Below, one piece after another: positions 45,146 to 54,100 of a stretch of 64,000 bases of DNA (positions are counted from its first letter, which is position 1; each line of letters begins with the position of its first letter). The stretch covers positions 496,001 to 560,000 of the forward strand of contig NZ_JARVSM010000006.1 in assembly GCF_030209175.1 (NCBI RefSeq), read 5' to 3'. A model generated the notes under the pieces. It was not told where the DNA came from and did not search any database. It saw nothing but the letters and a program-made list of their open reading frames with translations. The translations under genes and the position numbers were made by a program. This stretch comes from Pseudomonas sp. efr-133-TYG-5 (GTDB lineage: Bacteria; Pseudomonadota; Gammaproteobacteria; Pseudomonadales; Pseudomonadaceae).

Positions 45146-45844
45146 TTAGATCGTGACTAGCCCGCGTACCCCTTCGGCCTCCATATTTTCACCGCGGCCC
45201 TGTTGCACGATCTCGCCACGGGACATCACCAGGTATTGATCGGCCAGTTCCGCGGCGAAATCGTAGAACTGCTCCACCAGCAGAATCGCCATGTCGCCGC
45301 GCGCGGCGAGCTGCTTGATCACAGCGCCGATCTCTTTGATCACCGAGGGCTGGATGCCTTCGGTCGGCTCGTCGAGGATCAGCAGGCGCGGGCGGCTGGC
45401 CAGTGCGCGGCCGATCGCCAGTTGCTGCTGTTGACCACCGGACAGGTCACCGCCGCGCCGCTGCTTCATTTGTAGCAGCACCGGGAACAGTTCGTAGATG
45501 AAACCGGGGACTTCTTTCGCTTCGCTGCCTGGAAACCGTGACAGGCCCATCAGCAGATTTTCCTCCACCGTCAGCCGGCCGAAGATCTCCCGCCCCTGGG
45601 GCACGTAGGCGATGCCGGCGTGCACGCGTTGATGCGGCTTGAACGTGGTGATCGGCTTGCCCTCCCAGTTCACCGCACCTTCCCTGGCCGGCAGCAGGCC
45701 CATCAGGCATTTGAGCAGGGTGGTCTTGCCGACGCCGTTGCGCCCGAGCAGGCAGGTGACTTCGCCGACCTTCACCTCGAAGCTGAGGCCGCGCAGGATG
45801 TGGCTACCGCCGTAGTATTGGTGCAGTTTTTCGACCTGTAGCAT
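45146..45844 (-). CDS. urtE: Urea ABC transporter ATP-binding protein UrtE
   Basis: A 232-residue ABC ATPase of the high-affinity urea importer. Walker A is GRNGVGKTT, signature LSGGQQQQLAIGRAL, Walker B LLILDEPTEGIQP (the EGIQP sequence is specific to UrtE), H-loop region LLVEQFYDFA. It is separated from urtD by 116 bp with a heptad element. Confidence 0.95.
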   Translation of the reverse strand: MLQVEKLHQYYGGSHILRGLSFEVKVGEVTCLLGRNGVGKTTLLKCLMGLLPAREGAVNWEGKPITTFKPHQRVHAGIAYVPQGREIFGRLTVEENLLMGLSRFPGSEAKEVPGFIYELFPVLLQMKQRRGGDLSGGQQQQLAIGRALASRPRLLILDEPTEGIQPSVIKEIGAVIKQLAARGDMAILLVEQFYDFAAELADQYLVMSRGEIVQQGRGENMEAEGVRGLVTI

Positions 45845-45860
45845 CGGAACTCCGTTGGTT

Positions 45861-45956
45861 GGGCTTCAAGCGGCAAGCTTCAAGCTGCAAGTAAGAGCGG
45901 GAGGGGTACGCCTTTGTTTTTGGCTTGCCGCTTGAAGCTTGCGGCTTGGAGCTGGC
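45861..45956. repeat. Heptad-repeat inverted element between urtD and urtE
   Basis: Left heptads CTTCAAG, CGGCAAG, CTTCAAG, CTGCAAG and right heptads CTTGCCG, CTTGAAG, CTTGCGG, CTTGGAG are complementary and separated by about 30 bp. This is the cleanest example of the family in the window. Confidence 0.85.
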
Positions 45957-45960
45957 CGAC

Positions 45961-46830
45961 TCACCTTCCTAAATAGACTTCGATAACTCGCTCATCGGCC
46001 TGCACCTGCTCCAGCGAGCCTTCGGCCAGCACGCTGCCCTGGTGCAGCACGGTGACGTGGTCGGCAATCGAGCCGACGAAGCCCATGTCGTGTTCCACCA
46101 CCATCAGCGAATGCTTGCCCGCCAGTGACTTGAACAGCTCGGCGGTGAACTCGGTTTCGGCATCGGTCATGCCCGCCACCGGTTCATCGAGCAGCAGCAA
46201 TTGCGGGTCCTGCATCAGCAGCATGCCGATCTCCAGGAACTGTTTCTGGCCGTGGGACAACAGCCCCGCCGGGCGATTGACCGAGGTGGTCAGGCGAATG
46301 GTGTCCAGCACTTCGCTGATGCGGTCTTTCTGTTCGCCGCTCAACCGCGCGCGCAGACTGGCCCACACCGACTTGTCGGTTTTCTGCGCCAGTTCGAGGT
46401 TTTCGAACACGCTCAGGGCTTCGAACACCGTCGGCTTCTGGAACTTGCGGCCGATCCCGGCCTGGGCGATCTGCACTTCGCTCATCTGCGTCAGGTCGAG
46501 GGTTTCGCCGAACCAGGCCTTGCCGTGGCTGGGGCGGGTCTTGCCGGTGATAACGTCCATCAACGTGGTCTTGCCCGCGCCGTTGGGGCCGATGATGCAG
46601 CGCAGTTCGCCGACGCCGATGTACAGGTTGAGATTGTTCAAGGCGCGGAAGCCGTCGAAGCTGACGCTGATGTCTTCCAGGGTCAGGATCGTGCCGTGGC
46701 GGGTATCGAGGCCCGGGCCGACGCGCTGGCCGAGGCCGATCGAGTCGCGGCTGGTGCCCTCGTCCTTGTTCGGTTCCACCGGGAAAAACGCCGGCTCCAG
46801 CATGAATTCAGCGCTCGCCGTGACTCTCAT
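45961..46830 (-). CDS. urtD: Urea ABC transporter ATP-binding protein UrtD
   Basis: A 289-residue ABC ATPase. Walker A GPNGAGKTT, signature LSHGQKQFLEIGMLL, Walker B LLLLDEPVAGMTD, H-loop VVEHDMGFVGS. About 45 extra N-terminal residues precede the ABC domain. The ATG at 46830 is kept because it overlaps the urtC stop (ATGA) behind GAGGTGAATC. Confidence 0.94.
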   Translation of the reverse strand: MRVTASAEFMLEPAFFPVEPNKDEGTSRDSIGLGQRVGPGLDTRHGTILTLEDISVSFDGFRALNNLNLYIGVGELRCIIGPNGAGKTTLMDVITGKTRPSHGKAWFGETLDLTQMSEVQIAQAGIGRKFQKPTVFEALSVFENLELAQKTDKSVWASLRARLSGEQKDRISEVLDTIRLTTSVNRPAGLLSHGQKQFLEIGMLLMQDPQLLLLDEPVAGMTDAETEFTAELFKSLAGKHSLMVVEHDMGFVGSIADHVTVLHQGSVLAEGSLEQVQADERVIEVYLGR

Positions 46831-47906
46831 GATTCACCTCGTTTTTTCAGCAGGCCGATCACACCCTTGGGCAGGTACAACGTCACCACGATGAACAGCG
46901 CACCGAGGAAGAACAGCCAGTATTCGGGGAACGCCACGGTGAACCAGCTCTTCATGCCATTGACCACGCCGGCGCCGAGCAGCGGCCCGATCAGCGTGCC
47001 GCGGCCGCCGAGCGCGACCCACACGGCCGCTTCGATGGAGTTGGTCGGTGACATTTCGCTGGGGTTGATGATGCCGACCTGCGGCACATACAAGGCTCCG
47101 GCCAGGCCACACAGCACCGCGCTCAAGACCCACACGAAGAGCTTGAAGCCGCGCGGGTCGTAGCCGCAGAACATCAGGCGGTTTTCTGCATCGCGCAGCG
47201 CGGTCAGGACTCGCCCGAACTTGCTTTGCGCCAGGCGCCAGCCGATGAACAGGCTCGCCACCAGCAACAGCACCGTGGCCAGAAACAGCACCGCCCGCGT
47301 GCCCGGTTCGGTGATGCCGAAGCCTAGGATCGTGCGGAAATTGGTGAAGCCGTTGTTGCCGCCGAAGCCGGTTTCGTTGCGGAAGAACAGCAGCATGCCG
47401 GCGAAGGTCAGGGCCTGGGTCATGATCGAGAAGTACACGCCCTTGATCCGCGAACGGAAGGCGAAGAAACCGAACACCAGCGCCAGCAGGCCAGGCGCCA
47501 GGACCACCAGGCACAGCGCCCAGAGGAAGCTGCCGGTGCCGCTCCAGTACCACGGCAACTCGGTCCACGACAGGAAGGTCATGAACGCCGGCAAGCCGTC
47601 ACCGGCCGCCTGGCGCATCAGGTACATGCCCATCGCATAACCGCCGAGGGCGAAGAACAGCCCGTGGCCCAGCGACAGCAATCCGGCATATCCCCAGACC
47701 AGGTCCAGCGCCAGGGCGACGATGGCGTAGCAGAGGATCTTGCCGACCAGGGTCAGGGTGTAGGCCGAGACGTGCAGTGCACTGTCGGCCGGCAGCAGCG
47801 ACAGCAGCGGCAGGGCGATCAGCACCGCGAGCACCACGGCGCCGATGGCCAGGGTGATTTTCGGTCCGGCCTTTTGTGTGGCGGTCAGCATCATTGGCTG
47901 GTTCAT
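46827..47906 (-). CDS. urtC: Urea ABC transporter permease UrtC
   Basis: A 359-residue LivM-type permease with about ten hydrophobic segments. The motifs YAGLLSLGHGLFFALGGYAMGMY and GRVLTALRDAENRLMFCGYD (ATPase contact loop) define UrtC. The start ATG at 47906 shares its A with the urtB TGA stop. Longer upstream frames are shadows of urtB. Confidence 0.95.
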   Translation of the reverse strand: MNQPMMLTATQKAGPKITLAIGAVVLAVLIALPLLSLLPADSALHVSAYTLTLVGKILCYAIVALALDLVWGYAGLLSLGHGLFFALGGYAMGMYLMRQAAGDGLPAFMTFLSWTELPWYWSGTGSFLWALCLVVLAPGLLALVFGFFAFRSRIKGVYFSIMTQALTFAGMLLFFRNETGFGGNNGFTNFRTILGFGITEPGTRAVLFLATVLLLVASLFIGWRLAQSKFGRVLTALRDAENRLMFCGYDPRGFKLFVWVLSAVLCGLAGALYVPQVGIINPSEMSPTNSIEAAVWVALGGRGTLIGPLLGAGVVNGMKSWFTVAFPEYWLFFLGALFIVVTLYLPKGVIGLLKKRGES

Positions 47907-49408
47907 CAGTCGATCACCCGTCCTTTCAGTGCGAAGAGGCCTTGCGGACGTTTCTGGATGAACAGAATGATCAGCGCGAGGATCAGGATCTTGCCCAGTA
48001 CCGCACCGATCTGCGGCTCGAGAATCTTGTTGGCGATGCCCAGGCCGAAGGCGGCGAACACGCTGCCGGCCAGTTGCCCGACACCGCCGAGCACCACCAC
48101 CAGGAACGAGTCGATGATGTAGCTCTGGCCGAGGTCCGGGCCGACGTTGCCGATCTGGCTCAGCGCCACGCCACCGAGGCCGGCGATGCCCGATCCAAGG
48201 CCGAAGGCGAGCATGTCGACGCGGCCGGTGGGCACGCCGCAGCAGGCGGCCATGTTGCGGTTCTGGGTGACCGCCCGCACGTTCAGGCCCAGGCGTGTCT
48301 TGTTCAGCAGCAGCCAGGTGAGCACCACCACGAACAAGGCGAAGGCGATGATGACGATGCGGTTGTACGGCAGCACCAGGTTCGGCAGCACTTGGATGCC
48401 GCCCGACAGCCACGCCGGATTCGCCACTTCGACGTTCTGTGCGCCGAACACCAGGCGCACCAGTTGAATCAGCATCAGGCTGATGCCCCAGGTGGCCAGC
48501 AGGGTTTCCAGCGGCCGGCCGTAGAGGTGGCGGATCACCGTGCGCTCCAGCGCCATGCCGATGGCCGCGGTGACGAAGAACGCCACCGGCAGGGCGATCA
48601 GTGGATAGAACTCGATGGCTTGCGGCGCATAGCGCTGGAACATCAGCTGCACCACGTAGGTCGAGTAGGCGCCGAGCATGAGCATTTCGCCGTGGGCCAT
48701 GTTGATCACCCCGAGCAGGCCGAAGGTGATTGCCAGACCCAGGGCGGCGAGCAGCAGGATCGAGCCGAGGGACATGCCGCTGAACGCCTGGCCGAGCAGT
48801 TCGCCGACCAGCAGTTTGCGTTTGACCTGGGCCAGGCTGGTTTCGGCGGCGGTACGCACGTTGGCGTCGGCTTCGACGCCGGGTTCGAGCAGGCCTTCGA
48901 GGCGGGTACGGGCCAGCGGGTCGCCGGTTTCGCCGAGCAGACGCACGGCCGCCAGGCGTACGGCCGGGTCGCTGTCGACCAGTTGCAGGTTGGCCAGCGC
49001 CAGGCTCAGGGCGGCGTGGACGTGCTCGTCTTTTTCGCCAGCCAGTTGCTGGTCGAGGAATTTCAGCTGCGCCGGTTTGGCGCTTTTCTGCAGTTGCTGC
49101 GCGGCACCCAGACGGATTCTGGCGTCGGCGGCGAGCAACTGGTGGCTGGCCATGGCGGTGTCGATCAGACCCCGCAGGCGATTGTTCAGGCGCAGGGTTT
49201 TCGCTTGGCCGTCGACGCTCAGCTCACCCTGTTGCAAGGCGCCGAGCAGTTCGATGCGCTGCGGATCAGGCTGCGCGGCCCAGGCTTCGAGGAGTTTGGC
49301 TTGCTGCACGGGATTGGCGGCGACGAAGTCTTCGGCATCACCGGCGTGGGCGGCCATCGGCAGCAACAGTGCGAGGGCGAGAAGCAAACGGTAGAGGGCA
49401 GTGGGCAT
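47906..49408 (-). CDS. urtB: Urea ABC transporter permease UrtB with periplasmic N-terminal domain
   Basis: A 500-residue protein. A signal peptide (LLLALALLLPMAAHAG) is followed by about 180 residues of helical, HEAT-like periplasmic sequence. The LivH-type permease follows from residue about 205 (GLLGVINMAHGEMLMLGAYSTYV, ATPase loop GLNVRAVTQNRNMAACCGV). The long N-terminal domain is usual for proteobacterial UrtB but absent from LivH, and may contact UrtA. Start at ATG 49408; another ATG lies eight codons upstream. Confidence 0.93.
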   Translation of the reverse strand: MPTALYRLLLALALLLPMAAHAGDAEDFVAANPVQQAKLLEAWAAQPDPQRIELLGALQQGELSVDGQAKTLRLNNRLRGLIDTAMASHQLLAADARIRLGAAQQLQKSAKPAQLKFLDQQLAGEKDEHVHAALSLALANLQLVDSDPAVRLAAVRLLGETGDPLARTRLEGLLEPGVEADANVRTAAETSLAQVKRKLLVGELLGQAFSGMSLGSILLLAALGLAITFGLLGVINMAHGEMLMLGAYSTYVVQLMFQRYAPQAIEFYPLIALPVAFFVTAAIGMALERTVIRHLYGRPLETLLATWGISLMLIQLVRLVFGAQNVEVANPAWLSGGIQVLPNLVLPYNRIVIIAFALFVVVLTWLLLNKTRLGLNVRAVTQNRNMAACCGVPTGRVDMLAFGLGSGIAGLGGVALSQIGNVGPDLGQSYIIDSFLVVVLGGVGQLAGSVFAAFGLGIANKILEPQIGAVLGKILILALIILFIQKRPQGLFALKGRVID

Positions 49409-49433
49409 AGTCAGTCGCCTTGACGCGGACATT

Positions 49434-49520
49434 GTGGGAGCGAGCCTGCTCGCGAAAGCGTTCTGTCAGTCACACGCATGCTTGATGTGCCGACGTCTTC
49501 GCGAGCAGGCTCGCTCCCAC
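49434..49520. repeat. REP doublet between urtA and urtB
   Basis: GTGGGAGCGAGCCTGCTCGC and GCGAGCAGGCTCGCTCCCAC lie in the 161-bp urtA-urtB gap. This is the same placement as the REP doublet between braC and braD: directly after the binding-protein gene. Confidence 0.92.
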
Positions 49521-49569
49521 TGGGAATTGCGTCAGTCTCACGCCAGGCGCAGGACTGACATCCAGTGGC

Positions 49570-50835
49570 TCAGTTGCTCTTCACCGCATAATCCGGCTTC
49601 TTGTCATTACCTTGGATAAACGGACTCCAAGGCTGCGCGCGGATCGGGCCTTCGGTCTGCCACACCACGTTGAACTGACCGTCGCTCTGGATCTCGCCGA
49701 TCATCACCGGTTTGTGCAGGTGGTGGTTGGTCTTGTCCATGGTCAGGGTGTAGCCCGACGGGGCGGCGAAGGTCTGGCCGGCGAGGGCTTCACGCACCTT
49801 GTCGACGTCGGTGGACTTGGCTTTCTCCACCGCTTGCGCCCACATGTGGATGCCGACGTAGGTGGCTTCCATCGGGTCGTTGGTCACGGCTTTGTCCGCG
49901 CCCGGCAGGTTGTGTTTCTTCGCGTAGGCCTTCCAGTCATCGACGAACTTCTTGTTCACCGGATTCTCGACGGATTCGAAGTAGTTCCACGCCGCGAGGT
50001 TGCCCACCAGCGGTTTGGTGTCGATGCCGCGCAGTTCCTCTTCGCCCACCGAGAACGCCACCACCGGTACGTCAGTGGCTTTCAGGCCCTGGTTGGCCAG
50101 TTCCTTGTAGAACGGCACGTTGGAGTCGCCGTTGACGGTGGAGATGACAGCGGTTTTGCCGCCGGCGGAGAATTTCTTGATGTTGGCGACAATGGTCTGG
50201 TAGTCGCTGTGACCGAACGGCGTGTAGACCTCTTCGATGTCCTTGTCGGCGACGCCTTTGGAATGCAGGAACGAGCGCAGGATCTTGTTGGTGGTGCGCG
50301 GGTAGACGTAGTCGGTGCCGAGCAGGAAGTAGCGCTTGGCGCTGCCGCCTTCTTCGCTCATCAGGTATTCAACAGCCGGGATCGCCTGCTGATTCGGCGC
50401 GGCGCCGGTGTAGAACACGTTCGGCGACATCTCTTCGCCTTCGTATTGCACCGGGTAGAACAGCAGGCCGTTGAGTTCCTCGAACACCGGCAGCACCGAT
50501 TTGCGTGACACCGACGTCCAGCAACCGAACACCACCGCGACCTTGTCCTGGGTCAGCAACTGGCGGCCCTTCTCGGCGAACAGCGGCCAGTTCGACGCCG
50601 GGTCGACCACCACCGGTTCAAGCATCTTGCCGTTCACGCCGCCCTTGGCATTGATTTCGTCGATGGTCATCAACGCCATGTCTTTCAACGAGGTTTCAGA
50701 GATCGCCATGGTCCCGGACAACGAATGCAGGATCCCGACCTTGATGGTCTCGGCCGCCTGGACAGTCCAGGTCATGCCCATCGCGGCAATGCTTGCCGAT
50801 AGTGTGAAAGCCTTGAGCAAACTGCGACGCTTCAT
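49570..50835 (-). CDS. urtA: Urea ABC transporter substrate-binding protein UrtA
   Basis: A 421-residue periplasmic urea-binding protein. MKRRSLLKAFTLSASIAAMG is an export signal with a twin-arginine look (RRSLLK), cleaved after VQA. The mature protein begins AETIKVGILHSLSGTMA, and GCWTSVSRKSVLPVFEELNGLLFYPVQYEGEE (seen in part) is specific to UrtA. It is the first gene of urtABCDE-ureDABC and follows a sigma-54 promoter with two NtrC-like sites, as expected for nitrogen-limited expression. Confidence 0.96.
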   Translation of the reverse strand: MKRRSLLKAFTLSASIAAMGMTWTVQAAETIKVGILHSLSGTMAISETSLKDMALMTIDEINAKGGVNGKMLEPVVVDPASNWPLFAEKGRQLLTQDKVAVVFGCWTSVSRKSVLPVFEELNGLLFYPVQYEGEEMSPNVFYTGAAPNQQAIPAVEYLMSEEGGSAKRYFLLGTDYVYPRTTNKILRSFLHSKGVADKDIEEVYTPFGHSDYQTIVANIKKFSAGGKTAVISTVNGDSNVPFYKELANQGLKATDVPVVAFSVGEEELRGIDTKPLVGNLAAWNYFESVENPVNKKFVDDWKAYAKKHNLPGADKAVTNDPMEATYVGIHMWAQAVEKAKSTDVDKVREALAGQTFAAPSGYTLTMDKTNHHLHKPVMIGEIQSDGQFNVVWQTEGPIRAQPWSPFIQGNDKKPDYAVKSN

Positions 50836-50897
50836 TGTGCGATCTCCATGAACGTTTAATTTTTCTGGTTGGCAGATACGGACGCTGAAGCAGCTTT

Positions 50898-50913
50898 AGC
50901 AAGGGTTGTGCCC
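50898..50913 (-). promoter_or_regulatory. Sigma-54 promoter of the urt-ure operon
   Basis: On the minus strand the sequence reads GGGCACAACCCTTGCT: GG and GC separated by exactly 10 bp with GGCAC/TTGCT flanks, an RpoN promoter match. The predicted start is near 50888, with a leader of about 53 nt to urtA, almost the same as at braC. Confidence 0.75.
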
Positions 50914-50966
50914 ACGGCCGCGGTGGCTCTGTTTCGGGCGTTCGATGCCGACAAATCCGTCCGCCG

Positions 50967-50983
50967 CGCACCACGTTGGCGCT
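50967..50983 (-). promoter_or_regulatory. NtrC-like dyad 1 upstream of urtA
   Basis: CGCACCACGTTGGCGCT fits GCACC-N5-GGTGC with one mismatch (GGCGC). The centre is at about -87 from the predicted urtA transcription start. Confidence 0.5.
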
Positions 50984-51007
50984 GAATGTCGCGCTCGGTG
51001 CGCGCGA

Positions 51008-51024
51008 TGCGCCGATGTGGTGCC
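51008..51024 (-). promoter_or_regulatory. NtrC-like dyad 2 upstream of urtA
   Basis: TGCGCCGATGTGGTGCC fits the same dyad with one mismatch (GCGCC). Its centre is 41 bp, about four helical turns, from dyad 1, so two NtrC dimers would bind on the same face. It also lies just upstream of the TATGTACC motif of the divergent giant gene. Confidence 0.5.
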
Positions 51025-51050
51025 GAGGTGGATTTTTGCCGGGCAATACA

Positions 51051-51058
51051 TATGTACC
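51051..51058 (+). promoter_or_regulatory. TATGTACC motif upstream of the first giant modular gene
   Basis: TATGTACC followed by GCTGG lies 99 bp before the start codon, within a TACATATGTA palindrome. GGTGGA lies about 20 bp upstream, as GGTGAA does before the NEL gene motif. Confidence 0.45.
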
Positions 51059-51157
51059 GCTGGCGCGCAGGGCGAATGTCGATCATGGAGCGGGCGATTT
51101 CCCGGCGCTTGCGCGGGGACGCCACCACGACTTTCAATCTCCACGGATGGGTGCGTT

Positions 51158-54100
51158 ATGGATAACTTATTGAATCGTATCGAGCTGCCGGCACTGGGCC
51201 CGCCATTTATCAGTGCGGACGACGCCGCACGGTTCGCCCATGAAGCCATCGGCGACAAGCGCGACAAGGAATACGGTGGGCTGATTCTGCAGCGCGAGGA
51301 CGGTCGCTTCGTGGCGACCCGGCCGGTCGCTGGCGAGCAGATGCACTTCGACTTCAAGAAACTGCTGGCGATGGATGCGCAGGGCAATTTCCTTCACCCC
51401 GCCGGGTACACGTGCCAGGCGCTCTACCATTCGCACCCGGCCGGTCATGCCGAGGTGAAGAAAAACAACCCGGGCCTGAGCGACGACCAGGTTGCGCTGG
51501 TGGTGAGTTTCTACTCCGAATTCGACAAGCTGTTCATGTTTCAGCACCGCGCATTCGCCCCGGCCTATTACCTCTCCGGCAGCCCCACCAGCCTGCTCAA
51601 ATACGTGCCCAGCGGTTCGCCGGCCGAGTTGCTGCTGGCGTTGGAAATTGCCAAGGGGCGTGCCGAAGGGACCTTCACCTACAGCGAAGAACCGATCGAC
51701 GAACTGGCCAAGGTCGGTGCGCTGAGCCTGGTGTTCCCCGATGAATTATGGGGCAACCGGCGGGGCCAGTTTGACGGTGACTGGGCCATCAGGGAGCCGG
51801 CGAACACCCTGCAGGTGGCCACGGAGCAGCCGTTCTGTTCGCCGGTGTTCGATGATCCGGCCGAGGCACTCGGTGCCATCATGAATGCGGGCAGCGCCGC
51901 GCTCGGTTTCGATTTCATGGGGTTCGTCCTCAAGGCTTCGGGCAAGGACGAATACGTCGCGACTTACCCGTGGCGCGATCACGTGGCGTTGTTTGCCGCG
52001 CTGGATGATTACCCGCGACGCGAGGCGGGTGGGCCGCGACTGCCCTCCGGGTTTCGCCTCGACGGGATCTACTATGTGGAACATGTCAAACCGGGGATGT
52101 CAGCGAAAAACCAGGCCTGGCTGTACAAGCACTTCTTCAGTCCCGCCGCGCTGGCGACGGTCATCGCCCAGTCACGCAAGGACATCTACCTGCAAGACCC
52201 CCAGCGCGGGTTGACGGTGTACATGCGCACCCAGGGCAAGGCCTTGCTGAGCTACACCTGCTCCGGCTCCGCTGCCGAAACCGATCTGCTGGCCGGCGCC
52301 ACGCTGCAGAAGGCGTTGAAGGCCGGCACCCTGAGTCCGTATGAGTTCGTCCTGCAGGTCGCGGCGGCCGGCCGGTTGCTGGTTGTGCAACCCGGCGAGC
52401 TGTGGGACCGGGCCGGCCCCGTCGGGCAGGACTGGCGCCCGTTCGAACGGATTCACCAATCGTTGAGCCCGGCCTTCGTCACCGCTGACGATGCGGCCCG
52501 CTGGGTGCATTATCAGATGCGCGACAGACGCGACAGCGATCACCTGGGCTTCGTGCTCGAACGCAGCGACGGCCGCTTTTTCGCCACGGCGCCGATCACC
52601 GCGTCGAACTGGGCCAAGGATTGGGGATTGCCGTATGCCGGTGGCCTGTCGGAGCACTATATCGAGCTGCCGGGTTTGCGCTACGTGGCAATGTACAAGA
52701 CGCTGGCCGATAACAAGGAACAACATCGGCGAGACAAGCCGAACTGGTCGGAGGACCGCATCGACTTGCTGACCAGCCTCCCGGGTTTTGCCACCCTCGC
52801 GGCGCTCATGTCAGGCAAGGATCCGCTCAGGGTGGTCTACAACTCGTCGGCCGAAGGCTCACTCGTCAAGTACACCTGCAGCAGTTCGCCGGAGGAACGC
52901 AACTTTGGTGTGTTCCTGGAAAATGGCCTGAGCACCGGCGCCGTCATCATCGGCCTCGACGGCTTTGACGGCACAGCGATGCAGATGGTCAAGAAGCTCG
53001 TCCGGCTCGGTGAGTTGCAGGTGCTGATTTCCAGCAACGTCTGGCGCGGTTCGCGCGGCAAGGTTCCGGGTTCGTGGATTGCCTATCAGCCGTTCACCGC
53101 CGCCGCCCCCCCTGAGCCTGCGTTCAGCTGGGTGTTCCAGGACCCGACCACGGCCGCGCAATGGGCCCACGACCGGATGCAGGCAAAACCTGCCGTCAGG
53201 CAGCTGGCGTTCCTGCTGAAAAGCACCAGGAGCGCCGAGTACGTGGTCAGTGAACCGCTCGACCACGATGCGGCCAGGGGCTTGCCGCTGTTCTCGCCAC
53301 TGCAGGTGTTCACGGTCGATGATGCCGGCCAGCCGCGCCTTCCCCCGGACCTGGCGATCCACGGTCTCTGCTACCAGGCGTTGCCGGACAAGCGGCGGAT
53401 CACCGAACAGCCGTGGCTGTACGAAAGTTTTCTCTCGGCCACGGATTTCGCCCAGGCCATCGGCACGTCCCGCGTGCGCAAGACGCCTGGACTGGCGCTC
53501 TACCTCAGTACCCGCGACGGCGCGCAGTTGCGCTACGCGTTTTCCGGGTCGGCGCAGGAGAGCCAGCTGTACAGCGTCAATCCTCATGGCGTGGTCGCCG
53601 ACAACGGCGAGCAGGCCGAGCTCGAGGCCGGCACGCTGAGCCCCGAGGCCTTTGTCCGGCGCGTGGCGGCGGCCGGCGCCTTGACGGTGCTGCGCGCGGG
53701 TCGCTTGTGGGACGTCGAGGGGCCTGTCGGCCTGACCTGGCAGCCCTTTGCCAGCCTCGCGAAACCGCAGCTGAGCCCGGCGTTTCTCGCCGCGGACGAT
53801 GCGGCGCGTTATGCCCACGAGCGCATCGGCACCCAGCGTGACTACGAGTTTCGCGGCTGTGTGCTGGAGCGCGAGGACGGCAGGTTTGTCGTCACCGAAC
53901 CGCAGGTGGTCGCTCAGTCGGCGCGGTTTGCCCCTGGGCAGGTGTATCCGGTGGATGTCGCCGGCAAGCCGATCCTGCCGCCGGGTTACGTGCTGCGCGC
54001 GACGTACGCCTCGCGCCTGGCACTGTCGCTGTACGACCCGCAACGCATGCAGCGTCACGCCTGGAACCGCGAGCAGGCCAGCCTCGATGCGCAGCTGTTT

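Noticed and set aside
47907..48413. A 169-codon N-terminal extension of urtC.
   Set aside because: It overlaps urtB in another frame; the ATG at 47906 coupled to the urtB stop gives the normal UrtC N-terminus.
50906..51157. An 84-codon N-terminal extension of the first giant modular protein.
   Set aside because: It runs through the sigma-54/NtrC control region of urtA, is Arg/Cys/Gly-rich and has no counterpart in the paralogue; MDNLLNRIEL at 51158 matches where the module begins.
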